A stretch of DNA of 64,000 bases from Ianthella basta (GCA_964019415.1 OZ025872.1:8833822-8897821); one strand, 5' to 3'; positions 12,725 through 25,108 are shown, numbered from the stretch's first letter. Program-made: numbers and translations. Notes: a model not told the origin generated them from the sequence alone.

Positions 12725-13483
12725 CTACTGCATGGTGTTAGCGTTAAGGTATGGTGCCTGTGTGCCTTCCTCCGCCAAAGCAGCTGAGAAGCGGGCTGCA
12801 AAGACGATTGCCGACAAAGTTATAACTAGAATGGTGACCAACAGCATACAGCAAGACAGGCAGGAGCTCGCACGCACAGTGCGAGCAGCAGTCTCGTTCA
12901 GTGCTTGGAACTTGATACTCGCTGAAGCAGAGCCTGAAGCTGATTGAACAATCCCGATTCCGGAGTCCCATGCGCTCAGGAACACCTCTTCAACTCTTTC
13001 CCTCGTATATACGTAGAAGTCGTTTTCTCGTGGTTGTACGACATCCGACAGGATGGGCTGCGAGAGAACTTGTGGAATCGTCCAGTAGACGACGTGCATA
13101 TGCTGCGCGAATATCATCAGCCAGATCAGCCCAATTCCGCCCGTGACGGCAGACCAGGGCCACATGAAATTGGGTACGAACGGCATTGGGATGCACAAGA
13201 CACAGTAGATAAGGAACACCCACCGCATGAAACGGATGTAGAAGTAGGTTCGTAGTCTCCTCTGGGGAATGTAGGGACGACTTTGTTCGATGTAGTGGTT
13301 CGTCTTGACATAGATGCTCTTTCGCAGAAAAACCGTTCTTCCAAACTTGCTGAGCTGGGATCTCACCTGCGTAGCTTTCGCCGCCTGAACTCCATCAACC
13401 TGAACAGCCTCTACGGTTACTATCCGCTCACCCAAAAGCGGAGTGGATGGGTCTTGTCTTTGTCGATAGGGGTTTGCGGACAT
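12725..13483 (-). CDS. Unrecognised 3-TM membrane protein family, copy 2
   Basis: A single-exon ORF of 252 residues; I do not recognise the family. The start MSANPYRQRQ is conserved in four other copies. Layout: polar N-terminus with DPSTPLLGE (11-19); a basic, Tyr-rich stretch KSIYVKTNHY and YIPQRRLRTYFYIRF (55-85); two hydrophobic segments at about 86-105 and 109-128, separated by IPMPFVPNFMWPW, which suggests a membrane hairpin; then QHMHVVYWTIPQVLSQPIL; a soluble part with WDSGIGI and IKFQALNETAA; a Cys cluster SSCLSCC (207-212), possibly palmitoylated; and a third hydrophobic segment at about 213-231. Unlike the other copies it has a 4-residue SASA insertion and a different tail. There is no signal peptide and no enzymatic motif. 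The intact frame, with substitutions at many sites, suggests a functional gene. Confidence 0.8.
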   Translation of the reverse strand: MSANPYRQRQDPSTPLLGERIVTVEAVQVDGVQAAKATQVRSQLSKFGRTVFLRKSIYVKTNHYIEQSRPYIPQRRLRTYFYIRFMRWVFLIYCVLCIPMPFVPNFMWPWSAVTGGIGLIWLMIFAQHMHVVYWTIPQVLSQPILSDVVQPRENDFYVYTRERVEEVFLSAWDSGIGIVQSASGSASASIKFQALNETAARTVRASSCLSCCMLLVTILVITLSAIVFAARFSAALAEEGTQAPYLNANTMQ

Positions 13484-15797
13484 GTTGTCAGGACGTTATG
13501 CTGTACTTCCGCCCCGGCTACTTCCGTAAAATGGCTGTTACTCTAATACCTTTCACAGTAGAGAGATTGGACATGCATGCAGTAGGCCATGGTGAGATAA
13601 TTTGACAATGAAAGGTAGATTGTAAGATACTCTGACGACAATGCACCTTGGAAACTGCATGAGTGCAGATTCTCGAGAAGGCCTCAGGAAGAAATATGCA
13701 ACTAGTTGCAAACATTGCACATGCATGTTTGTCTGGTCCAGTGATCACGCATGGGTATGTATATATCAGAGGCTGCAGTGAAGAACCTGCTGTTGGTAAA
13801 GGGATGCAAATAGCACATGGCCATGAATGGCTTCGAAACACACTGAACCAAATGAATGTCACACAAAAGACAAGATTAAATGGTTCAATTTTACCCCAAC
13901 TATAACAGATGAATAAACACAAGACTGATTGATGCAAGACGTTTGCATATTACATTATCTCATTCATTAAAGTTCTGTAGATGTTCCAAATAATCTGATC
14001 AGCAAAATATTGCTGACCTCTGAAAGTGATACATAAAATAATCTTCACACCAGGGCAAATACTGTTACTAAAATTAATATTGCATAATGTTTATTTTATC
14101 ATAGCTTAAATTACACAAAAACGAGTGATTAAGCAATAATTTGACACAGTCAGAAACAAGTTGCAAATAACTATGTGATGCTTGGCTGCCCCTTTGCAGG
14201 GATTGTTGAAGGTGCTATTCCCAACACAAAATATGCATCATACCTCATTTGCCCATGCATGCGTGGTTCTCAAGCACTCATGAAAGATCTTCATTGCATC
14301 AGTTCTATATTTGGAGGTTCGTGCTTCTCCAGAATAGCTATACAGGAATGTGTTACAAGTCACACTGTATGATGCACAGGTATAATTTAGAGCTGGTAAA
14401 TATTAGAATAGATTTGCTATTATTAGTCTTTTTCTGCAATTTTGAGAAACTCATAAGTCAGCCACTGTACCGTTTTACATTCTTTAATCCAGCTGTTTGG
14501 TTTCCTTTGTCAATTATGTTGCTCAATTGAAAGCTATTGTTTGCTCCTGTATTAACCCATCTGTCTGTAATACCTTATGCAGACACTGCTGTGTAATAAA
14601 TATAAAAGTATATACCCAGCATATAATAATATCTACATCTCTTGCATGGCATGCCCTGCCTATGTAAAAGCACAATCATACATAATGTGTCTATGCATAT
14701 GTACAACCACACAACCATACATAACGGGTATAGGGCAGATATGTTTAAACCAATCCAATATTATTTTAATTAATGATAAGCTATTTCCTGAGTTAGAACT
14801 GCAGGATTTCCTGAGAAACTAAACCACCGAACATTTAACTAGTGAGCAGTACTGCAGCTTTAACTGAACGATGGGGGAGCAGGATGTTTCATTGTCAAAG
14901 ACCCCCGGGTCAAAACGTCCTGCTCCCCAATCGCAGCTATGAGCCTCTATTAAATCAAATTAAACCATCTGACAAGTGCACCTCAGCAACACAGACAGTC
15001 TTGTTTGCTGTACATATGCATTCCTGGTCCCTAGCACAAGAATATAAGTAAACAAGCACCATGTGAGCTATACGCGTTGTAACACATACTTGACAATAGT
15101 ACAGCTTTCCTATATCCTGCAGGTCATATAGCTATACTCATGGAGATGAGGTTACAGTTTCAGTGCATGGTACGTATATACTAGCACTGGACTGTGTAAA
15201 CTGTTATAGCTGTGCACAATAAAGTATGATGTGTTTTGGGATAGTTCAAAGATCAGTGTATATCTTGACTGTGTGACTGAAGATCATTCGCTCACAGTGG
15301 ATAATAGGCGAAGGTGCGAAAGACGTTGGTATATATCCAAGCGTATACACAGCCATATTCGACCGGAGAATTGGGCGGAGCCTGCAGATGTGTTTACTTT
15401 CACAATCAGAGCAATAGTTACATAACATGACCATAGTCAAACAACATTGAAAGTAATGAATATCATTACACTGTTGGTATACCCATTTAGCGCACCCCAT
15501 ATCCAAATATGGTCATCCTACTTGTTACTATTCATAGGTTAGGACACAAATGTACTTTAAACCGCAGTTCAACCATAAGCCAAAACTTGAAAGAGCACAC
15601 AATATAGTTCGTAAGATCACAATACAAAGGGAGTTACTGTGCGGTAGAGATTAAATCAGCATTGCATGATATTCAGGTAAGCATTTGCTAATGTAAAACA
15701 AGCTCTCATTCTCACTAGCTATAGCAAGCTAACTTTAGAGTACTTTCAATGCTAGTAGCTACATCAAACACTTTGCCTATCTATATGGAAGTGCAAT
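13484..15797. other. Intergenic between copies 2 and 3
   Basis: No gene is recognised. It contains a strong hairpin at 14870-14931 and the shared 3'-flank block at 15441-15546 (gtaatgaatatcatta ... atggtcatcctacttgttactattcatagg). Confidence 0.45.
14870..14931. other. Isolated long hairpin, about 60 nt
   Basis: TGGGGGAGCAGGATGTTT is followed by a loop of about 22 nt and then AAAACGTCCTGCTCCCCA. The stem is about 18 bp with a single T/C difference that becomes a G-U pair on one strand. The compact single hairpin could be a pre-miRNA-like transcript or the remnant of a foldback element. No transcription signal is visible. Confidence 0.35.
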
Positions 15798-16532
15798 TTA
15801 GGCCATATCAGTGGTGGTGACATTGAATTGTGGTGTCAAGGTGGCCGTGAAGCGGTAAGCAAAGATGCCTGCTGACACAGCGACAGCTACAATGGTTACC
15901 CACAGCATACAGCAAGACAGGCAGCAGCTCTTGCGCACAGTGCAAGCAGCAGTCTCGTTCAGAGCTTGAAATTTAATGCTTCCCGCAGCTGCCTGATGTA
16001 TCCCGATTCCCGAGTCCCTCGCGCTCAAGTACACGCCTTCAACTCTTTCAACCTTAAATTCGTAGAAATCATTTTCTTGTGGTTGGGCGTCATCGGATAG
16101 GATTGGCTGCGAGAGAACTTGTGGGAGCGTCCAGTAGATGACGTGCATGTGCTGCGCGAAGATTAGGAACCAAATCAGTCCGATTCCGCCGGTGGCGGCA
16201 GACCAGGGCCACATGAAATTTGGCAGGAACGGCATTGGAATGCACAAGACGCAGTAGAGAAGGAACACCCAACGCATGAAACGAATGTACAAGTAGGTTC
16301 GGAGTTTTCTGTTGGGGATGTAGGGGCGACTTTGTTTGATGTAGTGGTTCGTCTTGACATAGATGCTCTTCCGTAAGTAAACCGTTCTTCCAAACTTGTT
16401 TACTTGGACTCTTTCCTGCGTAGCTTTCACCGCCTGCACATCTCCCACCTGAACAGCCTGGAGGGTAGTTCTCCCCTCGCCCAAGAGCGGAGTGGAAGGA
16501 TCTTGTCTTTGCCGATATGGGTTGACGGACAT
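15798..16532 (-). CDS. Unrecognised 3-TM membrane protein family, copy 3
   Basis: A single-exon ORF of 244 residues from the conserved start MSVNPYRQRQDPSTPLLGE. The frame is open to 16580, but the conserved start is at 16532. It is close to copy 2: KSIYVKTNHYIKQSRPYIP, hairpin hydrophobic segments, CIPMPFLPNFMWPW, HVIYWTLPQVLSQPIL, DSGIGI, IKFQALNETAA, SCCLSCCML and a last hydrophobic segment VTIVAVAVSAGIFAYRF. The tail TPQFNVTTTDMA matches the tails of copies 5 and 6 (APQFNVTTSGG), so this tail is ancestral and copy 2's is derived. Function unknown; probably an integral membrane protein of the endomembrane or plasma membrane. Confidence 0.82.
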   Translation of the reverse strand: MSVNPYRQRQDPSTPLLGEGRTTLQAVQVGDVQAVKATQERVQVNKFGRTVYLRKSIYVKTNHYIKQSRPYIPNRKLRTYLYIRFMRWVFLLYCVLCIPMPFLPNFMWPWSAATGGIGLIWFLIFAQHMHVIYWTLPQVLSQPILSDDAQPQENDFYEFKVERVEGVYLSARDSGIGIHQAAAGSIKFQALNETAACTVRKSCCLSCCMLWVTIVAVAVSAGIFAYRFTATLTPQFNVTTTDMA

Positions 16533-17608
16533 CTTGCCAGCTATACGAGTAGTCTCGTATTCCTTCCGAAGCGCGCGCAAGCGATGGAAGTGTCTGGGAC
16601 GAGACTGGTATACGGAGCTGAGCTAGACCAACTTCCGCAACAATGGCTGGCGCGTTAATGCACACAAGAAACTATTTCTTCACCAAATGCATGCATGCAT
16701 TTTGAGAGTATTAAGACTTGCCCCGCTAGGTTGCATCACTACATGTGAGTATAGATGAACATGCTGCATGCATGTGAGTTTCAAGAAGTATATACTTTGC
16801 CAAATTAAACTCTTGGGCTTTAGCTAGCTGGATATAAAGATATAGCTAACTATTATTATATTGCACTTTTAGTAACTAGCATTGGCTAGCAATTGCAAGG
16901 CATATACTACCTCAAATCATTGACAGGTTACAATAATGCTAGTCCCTGGTGTCTGTAACACATGTCCTTCATCTGCATCTTTAATAATTGCACTGTTTGA
17001 CGATAGAATGTTTCAGGGATTACAATTAGAACATATTGCATCTTGCACTGTATATCATAGTGCTGGTATGATCATAGTATCTTGTTTCCTTTAATAATTG
17101 CATTTTTATAGAACTCATATTATATAAAAGTTCTGCAGTTAACATTAAATTGTTTCAGAGTCATCAATCGAAGGCTGTACGTAGTTTGCTATAGCTGCAC
17201 CACTGGTGTAGCAGTAAATTGATGAAATATAATATTACTAGCGGACAGACCTGCCCTTCGTGCAGGTCTCTCCGCGTGCTCGGCGTATGCCAGCTGGTCG
17301 GACACAGGCTGGTAATGCCATTGCTACTCAGGCCCCAGCTGGTAATGCACTGGCTGGTCATGCATGTTCTGGCAAAGGATAGTCCAGGCTGGCCTGGTGA
17401 TGACAGTGTGACTGACCTAGCTACCATGTGTGCATGCAAATTTACATTGAAGATCACCGTAGACTAACAACGGCTAGTTGTAAGAAGCTGATGGTTTCTG
17501 TGTGTGAGACAACCCCCTTCCCTTATTCTCAGCTTCGGCATCACGCTAACTTGGGTGCAATTCTCGCACCTGCGCGAGCGCCTAGGATACGGCATAGCTA
17601 CTTTCTCT

Positions 17609-17641
17609 AACCCTAACCCTTTTCATACCCTAACCCTAACC
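17609..17641. repeat. Short interstitial telomere-like repeat (CCCTAA)
   Basis: Two runs, CTAACCCTAACCC and ACCCTAACCCTAACC, are separated by ttttcat. The unit is the complement of the metazoan telomere repeat TTAGGG. Only about five units are present, so this is an interstitial trace, not a telomere. Confidence 0.7.
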
Positions 17642-18086
17642 AAAATGTAACCAGATGATCTTAACTAACATTTACATGCACAGCAATGTGCAGTCTAACC
17701 CACAGCTAAGACAGTAGCCCATTGATAGGATATAGGCTGCATGCTTTGAAGTGTACACATGCTCAGTATACACATGTACATACATGCATGCATGCATGAA
17801 TACTTTCAGGAAGTCTGTGAAGCATCAGTTACTACCTTGTAGCGTATATTATGAAAGTGAATATTATTTTGCACACCATGCAGCCATCGTCATTCATGCA
17901 TTGTACTACTATTCACTATATTACTTTCTGCTATGTATTCATGTCCACTGAAGGGTGCAATGCATTCATTAATGTATACACCTCTAACATAATTATATGT
18001 TATAGCTGCAAGTCCCCGTAGGAGGGTCCATTGTATACTGAAAAGTGGTCTAGTGCTTTCTGTAGGGGGGTCTAGTGCGTCCTGTA

Positions 18087-18515
18087 CGTTTTTCGCAGAT
18101 CCAAGATGGCCGACGGTCGGTTCATCCTAGGTTTTCGCCACACGCTCCTCGGCAACAGCTTATTTTAACACGTCTACCACCTTATATTGATGTGAGGTAC
18201 AGCGTGCGACAGCTGGGAACGTTTGGGCGCGTTTCGTCGACGTTCGCGGGAGGAGTTCGCGAACAACGGTTGGGGTTCTTCTTTTGTATTGCCAGCATAG
18301 GAGCGTGCGCGGAAAACCGTATATTTTCTCCGTAAATCCAAGATGGCGGACGGTCGTTTGGAGGTTTTTCGCCGCGCACTCCTCGGCAGGGGCTTCTTCC
18401 CGCACGTCGCCCCCCTTAGATCGAGACCGGGTGTGGCGTACGTAATCTGGGAAAGTTTGGTGTCGATGCGCCGTTGCTCGCGGGAGGACTTCGCGAACAA
18501 CCGTTCTGCTCATTA
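18087..18515. repeat. GC-rich tandem duplication (two units)
   Basis: The unit beginning gatccaagatggccgacggtcg (18101) is repeated as aatccaagatggcggacggtcg (18337). Both units share a later cgcactcctcggcag-like segment, aaagtttgg/aacgtttgg, cgtcga/tcgatg and cgcgggaggacttcgcgaacaac. The two units differ by indels. The base composition is much richer in GC than its surroundings. It may be a decayed promoter or CpG island that was duplicated. Confidence 0.6.
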
Positions 18516-19507
18516 CCTCTTTATATAGATAATATCTAGCTGCTATTATAGTGATTGACAATCTATCAATCCAGCCAACCTTGTGCCATGTAGTGACATA
18601 CTTCAAGAGCTGCTTGTTCTTCCAATTAACAAAACACATGTCAAGTGCCTGATGCAATTGCAAGTGGCAGGTAGAGTGCATACATGCATGGCTAAATACC
18701 ACTAGTAGTAAATTATACGTAAAAGTAGCCACAAACAGCGAACGATTAGTCTTAATCAAATTTTCAGTAACCAAAGACAGTTCCCAATAGTAAACAGAAT
18801 TAAGAGTAGTATCTCTTAACTACCCATAAATTGCATTTAATAATGAGAAATTGAGCATGATCATCTGACCACAGTGTGTGCTTGTGTGCATGCATTACAC
18901 AATGCATGGCATTGTCCATGCACCTGTGTGTGCTCTCATGCAATTGAAAATACACCTGCAGAGCAACTTATAACAAACTCAGAGATGCTTTTCTGCTACA
19001 TCTCAGTTTGCATGCACCTTGATTCCATCTTGCCAACATTGCCTCCCAGCCTTTTATATTAGTCTGACATAGCCCTGATCCACTTCCAGCCATTTTAAAT
19101 TGCTTAATGGACTAATGACGACGTCATACAAAATGGAGGCTAAAGTGGTCGGGCTCGAGTCTATATCCCAGCCCTGCCATCTAGCCCTTGCAGAGTGAAC
19201 AATTGCAATGAGAAGGGCACCAAAAATCCATGCTTAATTTAGCAAGGATTAACATGATTGTGTTATATCTCCCTCTCCAAGATACATGCTTGCATTGTGT
19301 ACATCAGACAGCACGGTAGTGCTGTCTATGTAGGGATGGCAGTGGTTGTTTGTATGCTGTAATACAACGAAAAGTAGCGCTACTCCTGAACAGTAGTGAC
19401 AACCGACACAAGAAACCGCCTACAAGGAAGGAAGGCTGTACAGTATACAGAGCTCACCTTACTTCCACGCGCGCGCGCCGTTGTGAAGAAAGCGTCGATG
19501 ACTTTTT

Positions 19508-19566
19508 CCGTGTTTCGTCTTCTTCTTTATCTTCTTCTTCTTCTACTTCTTCTTCTTCTTCTCCGT
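19508..19566. repeat. CTT microsatellite
   Basis: An interrupted (TTC)n run, polypyrimidine on the plus strand. The short ORF across it translates to a Ser-rich peptide and is not treated as a gene. Confidence 0.7.
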
Positions 19567-20046
19567 CAGCTGTAACTCACGAACGATAAGCAGTAAGGGA
19601 CTAATTCATTCACAATTCTACAGCGCCTTCACCGGGTAAGTGCCTTTTGTAGGTTTGATGACTCCGATGAAGTCCACAAATGGAGGTTTCCAGATCTTGG
19701 GGAGGCGTTCCTGGGAGAAAGACGCCAATTTACGCTGACGTAACTACACGTTCGGACACCCTTCTCCGCCTATTCCTCTTTCTTTTGCGATTCAATTGTT
19801 CCACAACGCGATGAGATGACTGTTCCAGAGTGCGTACGGGGCATGCTTCAACCGACATTCGCCCGCGCGCTGTTTCGGAGGATAGCCGCGGTCGTGCCAT
19901 TTCACTTACTGCGTGGTACAAAATCAATGATAATGAGGAATACATAGGCACACATGCGCACTGCCTGATAAAACAACAATAATTGACAAAGTAATGCGTA
20001 CATTACAGATTGTCATGTCATTGTCATGTCATTGTCAGATTGTGAG

Positions 20047-22197
20047 TCATGCTGAGGGTACTCGACCCTCTGCAATCGCCAACTCAATCACTGCAGCAGA
20101 TTGACGGGAGGAACGAGCAGACCTTGATCCTCTGATTGCTGCTATGGCTGCTCGCAGGAGACTGAATGACAGTTGGCACCGGAGCCACTGCATCACGCGG
20201 CAGTATCTCTGTCCTCTCTTCTCAGCTATCAGTGCAGCTAGACGCTTGTAGGCAATTGTAGTTGATGGACCCATTCCTCCACATGCTGAGAAGACCAAGG
20301 GAGTGAACGAGTCATGTTCAATCTCTCTTATTCTTTGGTCATACATCCTTCGCTTCTCTCTCTCATGTCTCTGAAAATTCGTCAAGATATTAGGATTTTG
20401 GTTGGAGGCTGCCAGCGGGTTAGCTAAAAACCCTCACGTCAAAAAATGCATCCTGATGCTTGATCCAAAACCCCATACATCTGATGTCCCTACGACTGTC
20501 ATCTTGAACATTGGCTGATCTCCCTTGTAATTTCTCCCCAGTAAGCAGCTGCAACGGTGGTTCAATTTCTGTGGAGTGACTCACTTCCTCCATAAGCATG
20601 GGTGTAAGGTCACGGATGTCATTGTGTGTCGGTGGATTGGAAGACTTCCTTTTGTGCAACTCAGAGCATGTTGTACAGAGTTTGCCTTGCCGCATGGGCA
20701 TATGGAGGGAAGGTTGTTTGGAAGCCATCCATATCTTAAAGCCAGGGCATCCCTGAAAGCTCCTTTATTCAGGGAAAAGCCATGTTCCTCAATCGGTAAG
20801 GTTCTTAACCACGCAGACGCTCCCTTCTCTTGTGCTAGAGTGGCTGCATTCTCAGTGGTACTGTTGAGTGCCTCCAAAGTCATCTTCATTTCGCCCTCCT
20901 GTTGCTTCTTGTTCTGTTGTCTGACCCTTTTCCTGGCCTCATTTTGTTGAGCCTCAACTTCAGCAGTATGAACTGCACTCTTCTTCTGTAGGGAGCACAT
21001 AAGTGGCTCTGAGACAAGGAAGGAGTTGGCTAACTCATTATCAGCGCTATCTGGCAAGATGGGAATTCCTATATAGGCCTCCTAGGTTCGTGGGTAGAGC
21101 AAACAGCCTCCTTTCTGCATCACTGATGTTTTTTTCCCTATTATGGCTGGTATTACTTTGTGGCGAATGACATCCTCTACAGGATGCAACAGCTCTGAGA
21201 TGCTTCGTCTGGTTCTTGCTAGGAAAGACCATTTATGTTTCAGACTGAAGACTAGTGCGGAATAGGCCGCTTGGGGTTGGGAAGCAGCTATGTCTGCCAA
21301 CTTTTCTAGCTCACGTACCCACTGGTCAACCTTCTCCCTCACAAAGGCTTCTTTGAAGGAAGTGACACCAATGGCTGAGCCAAGGTATCTAACTCTGGCA
21401 GAAGTAAGTTGGATTCCAGTGTCTCCAAAGACTGCTTGGGCTTCTGGAAGCCATTGTTCCTTCACAACTAGAAGACACTTTGATGGATTTGGGAAGTAAC
21501 CAAAGCTAGGACCAACTATCTGCAATTCCTCCCACCATTTCTTAAGGCTCTCGATAGCTCCAGCTGCAGAAGAGTTATCCGCATACCAGCTTTGTGAGGC
21601 CAAGTGCTTAAGACGCAGGATCAGCGTAAGTATGCCAAAAGCATACATTGACATTGCCAAGGGGTCTCCTTGGGTTGTGCCCTCCCTGGATGGTATGGTC
21701 TCCCCATCAATGAAAAGTGACGGTTCCAATCGGTAGGTGTTCACCAGGGTGGCTGCAAAGGCCGGGCACAGAGACTGAACATTCATCAAAGTGGCTTGGC
21801 GATTCAGATTGTTGAATGTATTAGATGCATCAATGAGCAGTATCCCTTCCGATGTATCCTCATGAAACAGCTCTTCCAACACGTGTACGGCTGCTTCGCA
21901 TCCACTTTTCTGCCCCACACAAAGCTGATGGGGTCCAACAGCCTCTTGGATGTCATAACGGATGACTGAGAGGATTGCCTTGCTCAGAATGCATCTCACC
22001 ACTTCCCCGATACCTATTGGCCTAACACCTGGGCACTTGTCTGGCTGTAGAGGTTCCAGATCAACAAAGCTGGAACTGATTCTTCTTGCAGTACTGGCTA
22101 TTGCCTTGCGTGGTTGCTCCTGGCCGTCATTTCTGCATTCATTTGGCGGTGCTGAACTAACTATCACTTCCTGTTCCACTCCACAATCATCCTGCAT
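20047..22197 (-). pseudogene. Degenerate non-LTR retrotransposon (RT plus C-terminal nuclease-like region)
   Basis: Four minus-strand frame segments follow each other: 21082-22197, 20581-21057, 20420-20728 and 20047-20385. The first carries reverse transcriptase motifs: motif A LLIDASNTFNNLNR, the GTTQGDPLAMSMY block, and YADN where YADD is expected, so the second catalytic Asp is lost. Later pieces carry EKGASAWLRTLPIEEHGFSL, a CxC...H...C knuckle (CPCGKANSVQHALSC), DIRCMGFW..AFFDVRVF (nuclease-like) and FTPLVFSACGGMG near the C-terminus. This order is typical of a retrotransposon family common in invertebrates. Frameshifts lie near 21060-21100, 20700 and 20400, and the N-terminus is missing. 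It is dead. Confidence 0.85.
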
Positions 22198-22930
22198 TCA
22201 GGGTGTAGGTATAGTGCAGCTCTTTTGTATGCATCTAGGGGCCGTACATCCAGAACACCTGTGGTGTGGGCATAAATACGTACGTAGTTATAGTCAATAT
22301 CCCTCCAGACAGTGAGTCAGGGTGGCAGCTAAATATGATTGAGATTGTGGGAGTTACTCCGTGACCAAGCCAGCCTTGCTTACTGCCACGTTTCCTGGAT
22401 CAAGTAATTTGGGGCGGGAGGGGGCTACAATCCCCAGCCCCCCTGTTCCGTCATCCTAGCCTATATTGCCGTAACTCTGCGTCATGATAGCCTATCCAAA
22501 TAGAATTAATACATCTTGCACTCACCCTAGGTTGCCCACCCAGCCACAATGTGCTACACACCCTGCATGCCATGCAGTCAGGGCACATTCTTTTATTGCC
22601 ATGTTGTTTCGAAGCTTTTCAAGTAGATCAACCGTTGCCCATCTAAAATTTGCATTCCATAAAAAGTCAAGAAACAAGGGTGCGTAAAAATATTAATGTT
22701 TCTTCCAAAAACAAGGGCAGATGTAGGGATGGTGCGGTGTGCCTCTGAAGAGCATGGCAAACCACCTGGCAGGAAAATTGTATATAGGAACAAGGAGGAG
22801 GGCCGGTCCATGCCAAAAGGGGGGCCATGCAAAACCCAGGTCTTTAACATTCGCTGACTTTGAATACATTTGCACCATCCGTACATCTGGCAACATTTTG
22901 CTGTGCTTACGGTCTTGCTACCATCCCTTA
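22165..22930. repeat. Interspersed repeat copy A
   Basis: Matches 24105-24710 in order and orientation: ttcc.gttccactcc, gggtgt.ggtatat.gtgca, aggggcc.ta, gcctatccaaa.a, taggctgcccacccag, tgttt.gaagc and ccataaaaag. The 3' part is the TIR element at 22717-22890. It overlaps the truncated 5' end of the retrotransposon pseudogene by about 30 bp, so the shared sequence starts inside that element. Confidence 0.6.
22717..22890. mobile_element. MITE-like element with 18-bp TIRs, copy 1
   Basis: Left end gcagatgtagggatggtg, right end caccatccgtacatctgg, which is its imperfect complement. Interior: ggtccatgc, acccaggtctttaacat and gctgactttgaata. This is the same family as the copies at 24491-24686 and 25797-26088. 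It is non-coding and about 174 bp long. Confidence 0.65.
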
Positions 22931-24104
22931 TTTCTCCACCTGCATATTGTTATACAATTGTGAGTATGCAATAACAATCTAAAGGGCTGCTACATGCATG
23001 CGATAAAGATTGCATGCCTATTCCAGCTATGCATCTTCCCATGTACACATCACCAAGCTGCATGCATATACCCATGTACATGACTAAAGCGCTAATGAGT
23101 AAAGGCTGTACAGCTATACTGTATGGCAATTGCAGAGTCTGCATGGTGTACACTGTGGTGCATGCATGTATATGTACTGGTGTGTTCTGATATACTGTAA
23201 GACACTAGCTACCTGGATATACATGTATGAAGGTTGAATTTCACAAATGTTGGCAGTGAAGTGTACAATGTTTGTGCTGGCCTAGAGCTAAACAGTGTAG
23301 GCAAATAGTTTGTGGGCAATACGTAGCAGATTATTCAACAACTGAATGCAGGACGTTTCAGCCTGAAGGCCTTCGTCAGCTGCGTACAAAAACTGCTGTG
23401 TGGGTACATAGCTAAACAGTGTGGGCATGAAAGTGGGTGTGGCGGTTTGCAGGCAGCGATGTAATGAGCAGCTATGGTACGTATTGACAATGCAGTTGAG
23501 CTTAGTGGTTTGCCAGGGTCTCATGGCAGAGAGGTGGCTACATAAGAGATAAGCCCAAAGAATATGGAGCCTGCAACTAATAATTACATGGAAGCACGTA
23601 ATGAATTGGAAGAGTAAGAGGTCCTAGATCCTAGAGCACAGCAAAGTAGATTGCAGTTTAATTTGCAGGGATAAACCTTCTGGAAAGGGAAGCTAGAGCA
23701 CAGCAAAACAGAGAGATGGGTAAATGGTAAGGCTGTACTTGTAGGTGCAAAAGGGACACTGAATGGTTGTGCAGTAGTAGCTACGAGGCGCCATGAACAC
23801 CACTGTCAAATTTTGTGTGCATGTCACATGCATGTCATGGTCGCTACATTGCATGTCAACGTGCATGACAAGTAATGTGCATTGTGCAATTGCACACGTT
23901 TGGCCACCGTTATTCGCCTAATCCTCCTTCAGTTTCAATTCAATACTTTTACAACACAGTCAGATGCATGTTCCATTGTGAATACTAGACAAACTTCGAC
24001 TAGCGTTCATCTGCGTGCAGTTATGGAAGGTAATTTGCGGTCGTGCCATTTGACCGCCATTTGCAATTACTGTGCAGTTGCTTCCGACCAGCGCTTTAGC
24101 TAGC

Positions 24105-24710
24105 TGCCACTTCCAGTTCCACTCCGCACCCTACATCAGGGGTGTGGGTATATATGGTGCAACTCTCTTGTACATGTGTAGGGGCCATAGCTACATCCCC
24201 CTGTTCTGCTGCCTTAGCTTGCATCACAACTAACTCTCAAGCCTATCCAAACATAGATAATTGTAATATATCTTCAACCCACCTGCCACAGCCTACCCTA
24301 GGCTGCCCACCCAGACACAACCCACATTGTGCTATTGTGCTACACACCCTGCCATGATTCAGAGAATGTCCCTTTGTTGCCACTGTTGTTTGGAAGCCTT
24401 AATTAAAAGTTGACTGGCCCATGAGTAATTTGCATTCCATAAAAAGAATAGAAACAAGGGTGTTTAAAAATGTTTCCTCCAAAAACAAGAGCAGATGTAG
24501 GGATGGTGCAGTGTGTACCTGCAAGGTAAAACCACCTGGCAGAAAAACTGTAGGAACAAGGAGGAGGCCGGTCCATGCAAAGAGGGGGGCCAGCCGGTCC
24601 ATGCAACAAGGAAGCCCGGTCCATGCTAAACCCAGGTCTTTAACATGCGCTGACTTTGAATATGTTTTCACCATCCCTACATCTGCCAACATTTTGCTGC
24701 GCCTCCTACT
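24105..24710. repeat. Interspersed repeat copy B
   Basis: Second copy of the repeat at 22165-22930, with the TIR element inside its right end. The copies differ by many substitutions and small indels. No ORF is conserved between them. Confidence 0.6.
24491..24686. mobile_element. MITE-like element with 18-bp TIRs, copy 2
   Basis: The TIRs match perfectly: gcagatgtagggatggtg (24491-24508) and its complement caccatccctacatctgc (24669-24686). The interior has two to three partial units of ggtccatgcaacaaggaagc-like sequence, a small minisatellite. It is non-coding. Confidence 0.75.
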
Positions 24711-25108
24711 ACTGCATGCCCATTCCAGCTCTTCAGCTTCCCCTTTACACCCACAGATACAGCCTTACAATTTCCCCCATCTTTCTGCTTTGTGGCATGC
24801 GCTCTGTGCACTATAGTTATTAGGTTTATCCTTGCAAATTCCTTGCTACTCAATCTACTTTGCTGTGCTCTAGAATCTAGGCCCTCCTGCTCTTCCATGC
24901 AATCTACTATGTGTTTTGATGTAACAGCTAGCTGCAGGACTCATATTCTTTGAATTCATCACATATGTGGCTATGCATCTTGCTTCGCCTTGAGACCCTG
25001 GAAAACCACCCAGCTCAGCTACTAGTACATGTTATTGCTTACCATTGCTCTTCACTACATTGCGGTCTTCAAACCAACACCCACTTTCAGGTCCTCTCTG
25101 TTTGGCTC

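Larger units (their letters stand above)
16533..20046. other. Intergenic region with tandem and simple repeats
   Basis: No confident gene. It includes a short telomere-like array (17609-17641), a GC-rich tandem duplication (18087-18515), and a CTT-rich tract near 19508-19566. Small ORFs such as 18160-18774 on the minus strand run through the tandem repeat and do not look like a conserved protein. Confidence 0.45.

Noticed and set aside
17609-17641. Chromosome end or telomere fusion
   Set aside because: Only about five telomere-like units are present and unique sequence continues on both sides.
18160-18774. 204-residue minus-strand ORF
   Set aside because: It runs through the GC-rich tandem repeat and has no recognisable domain; the repeat explains its length.
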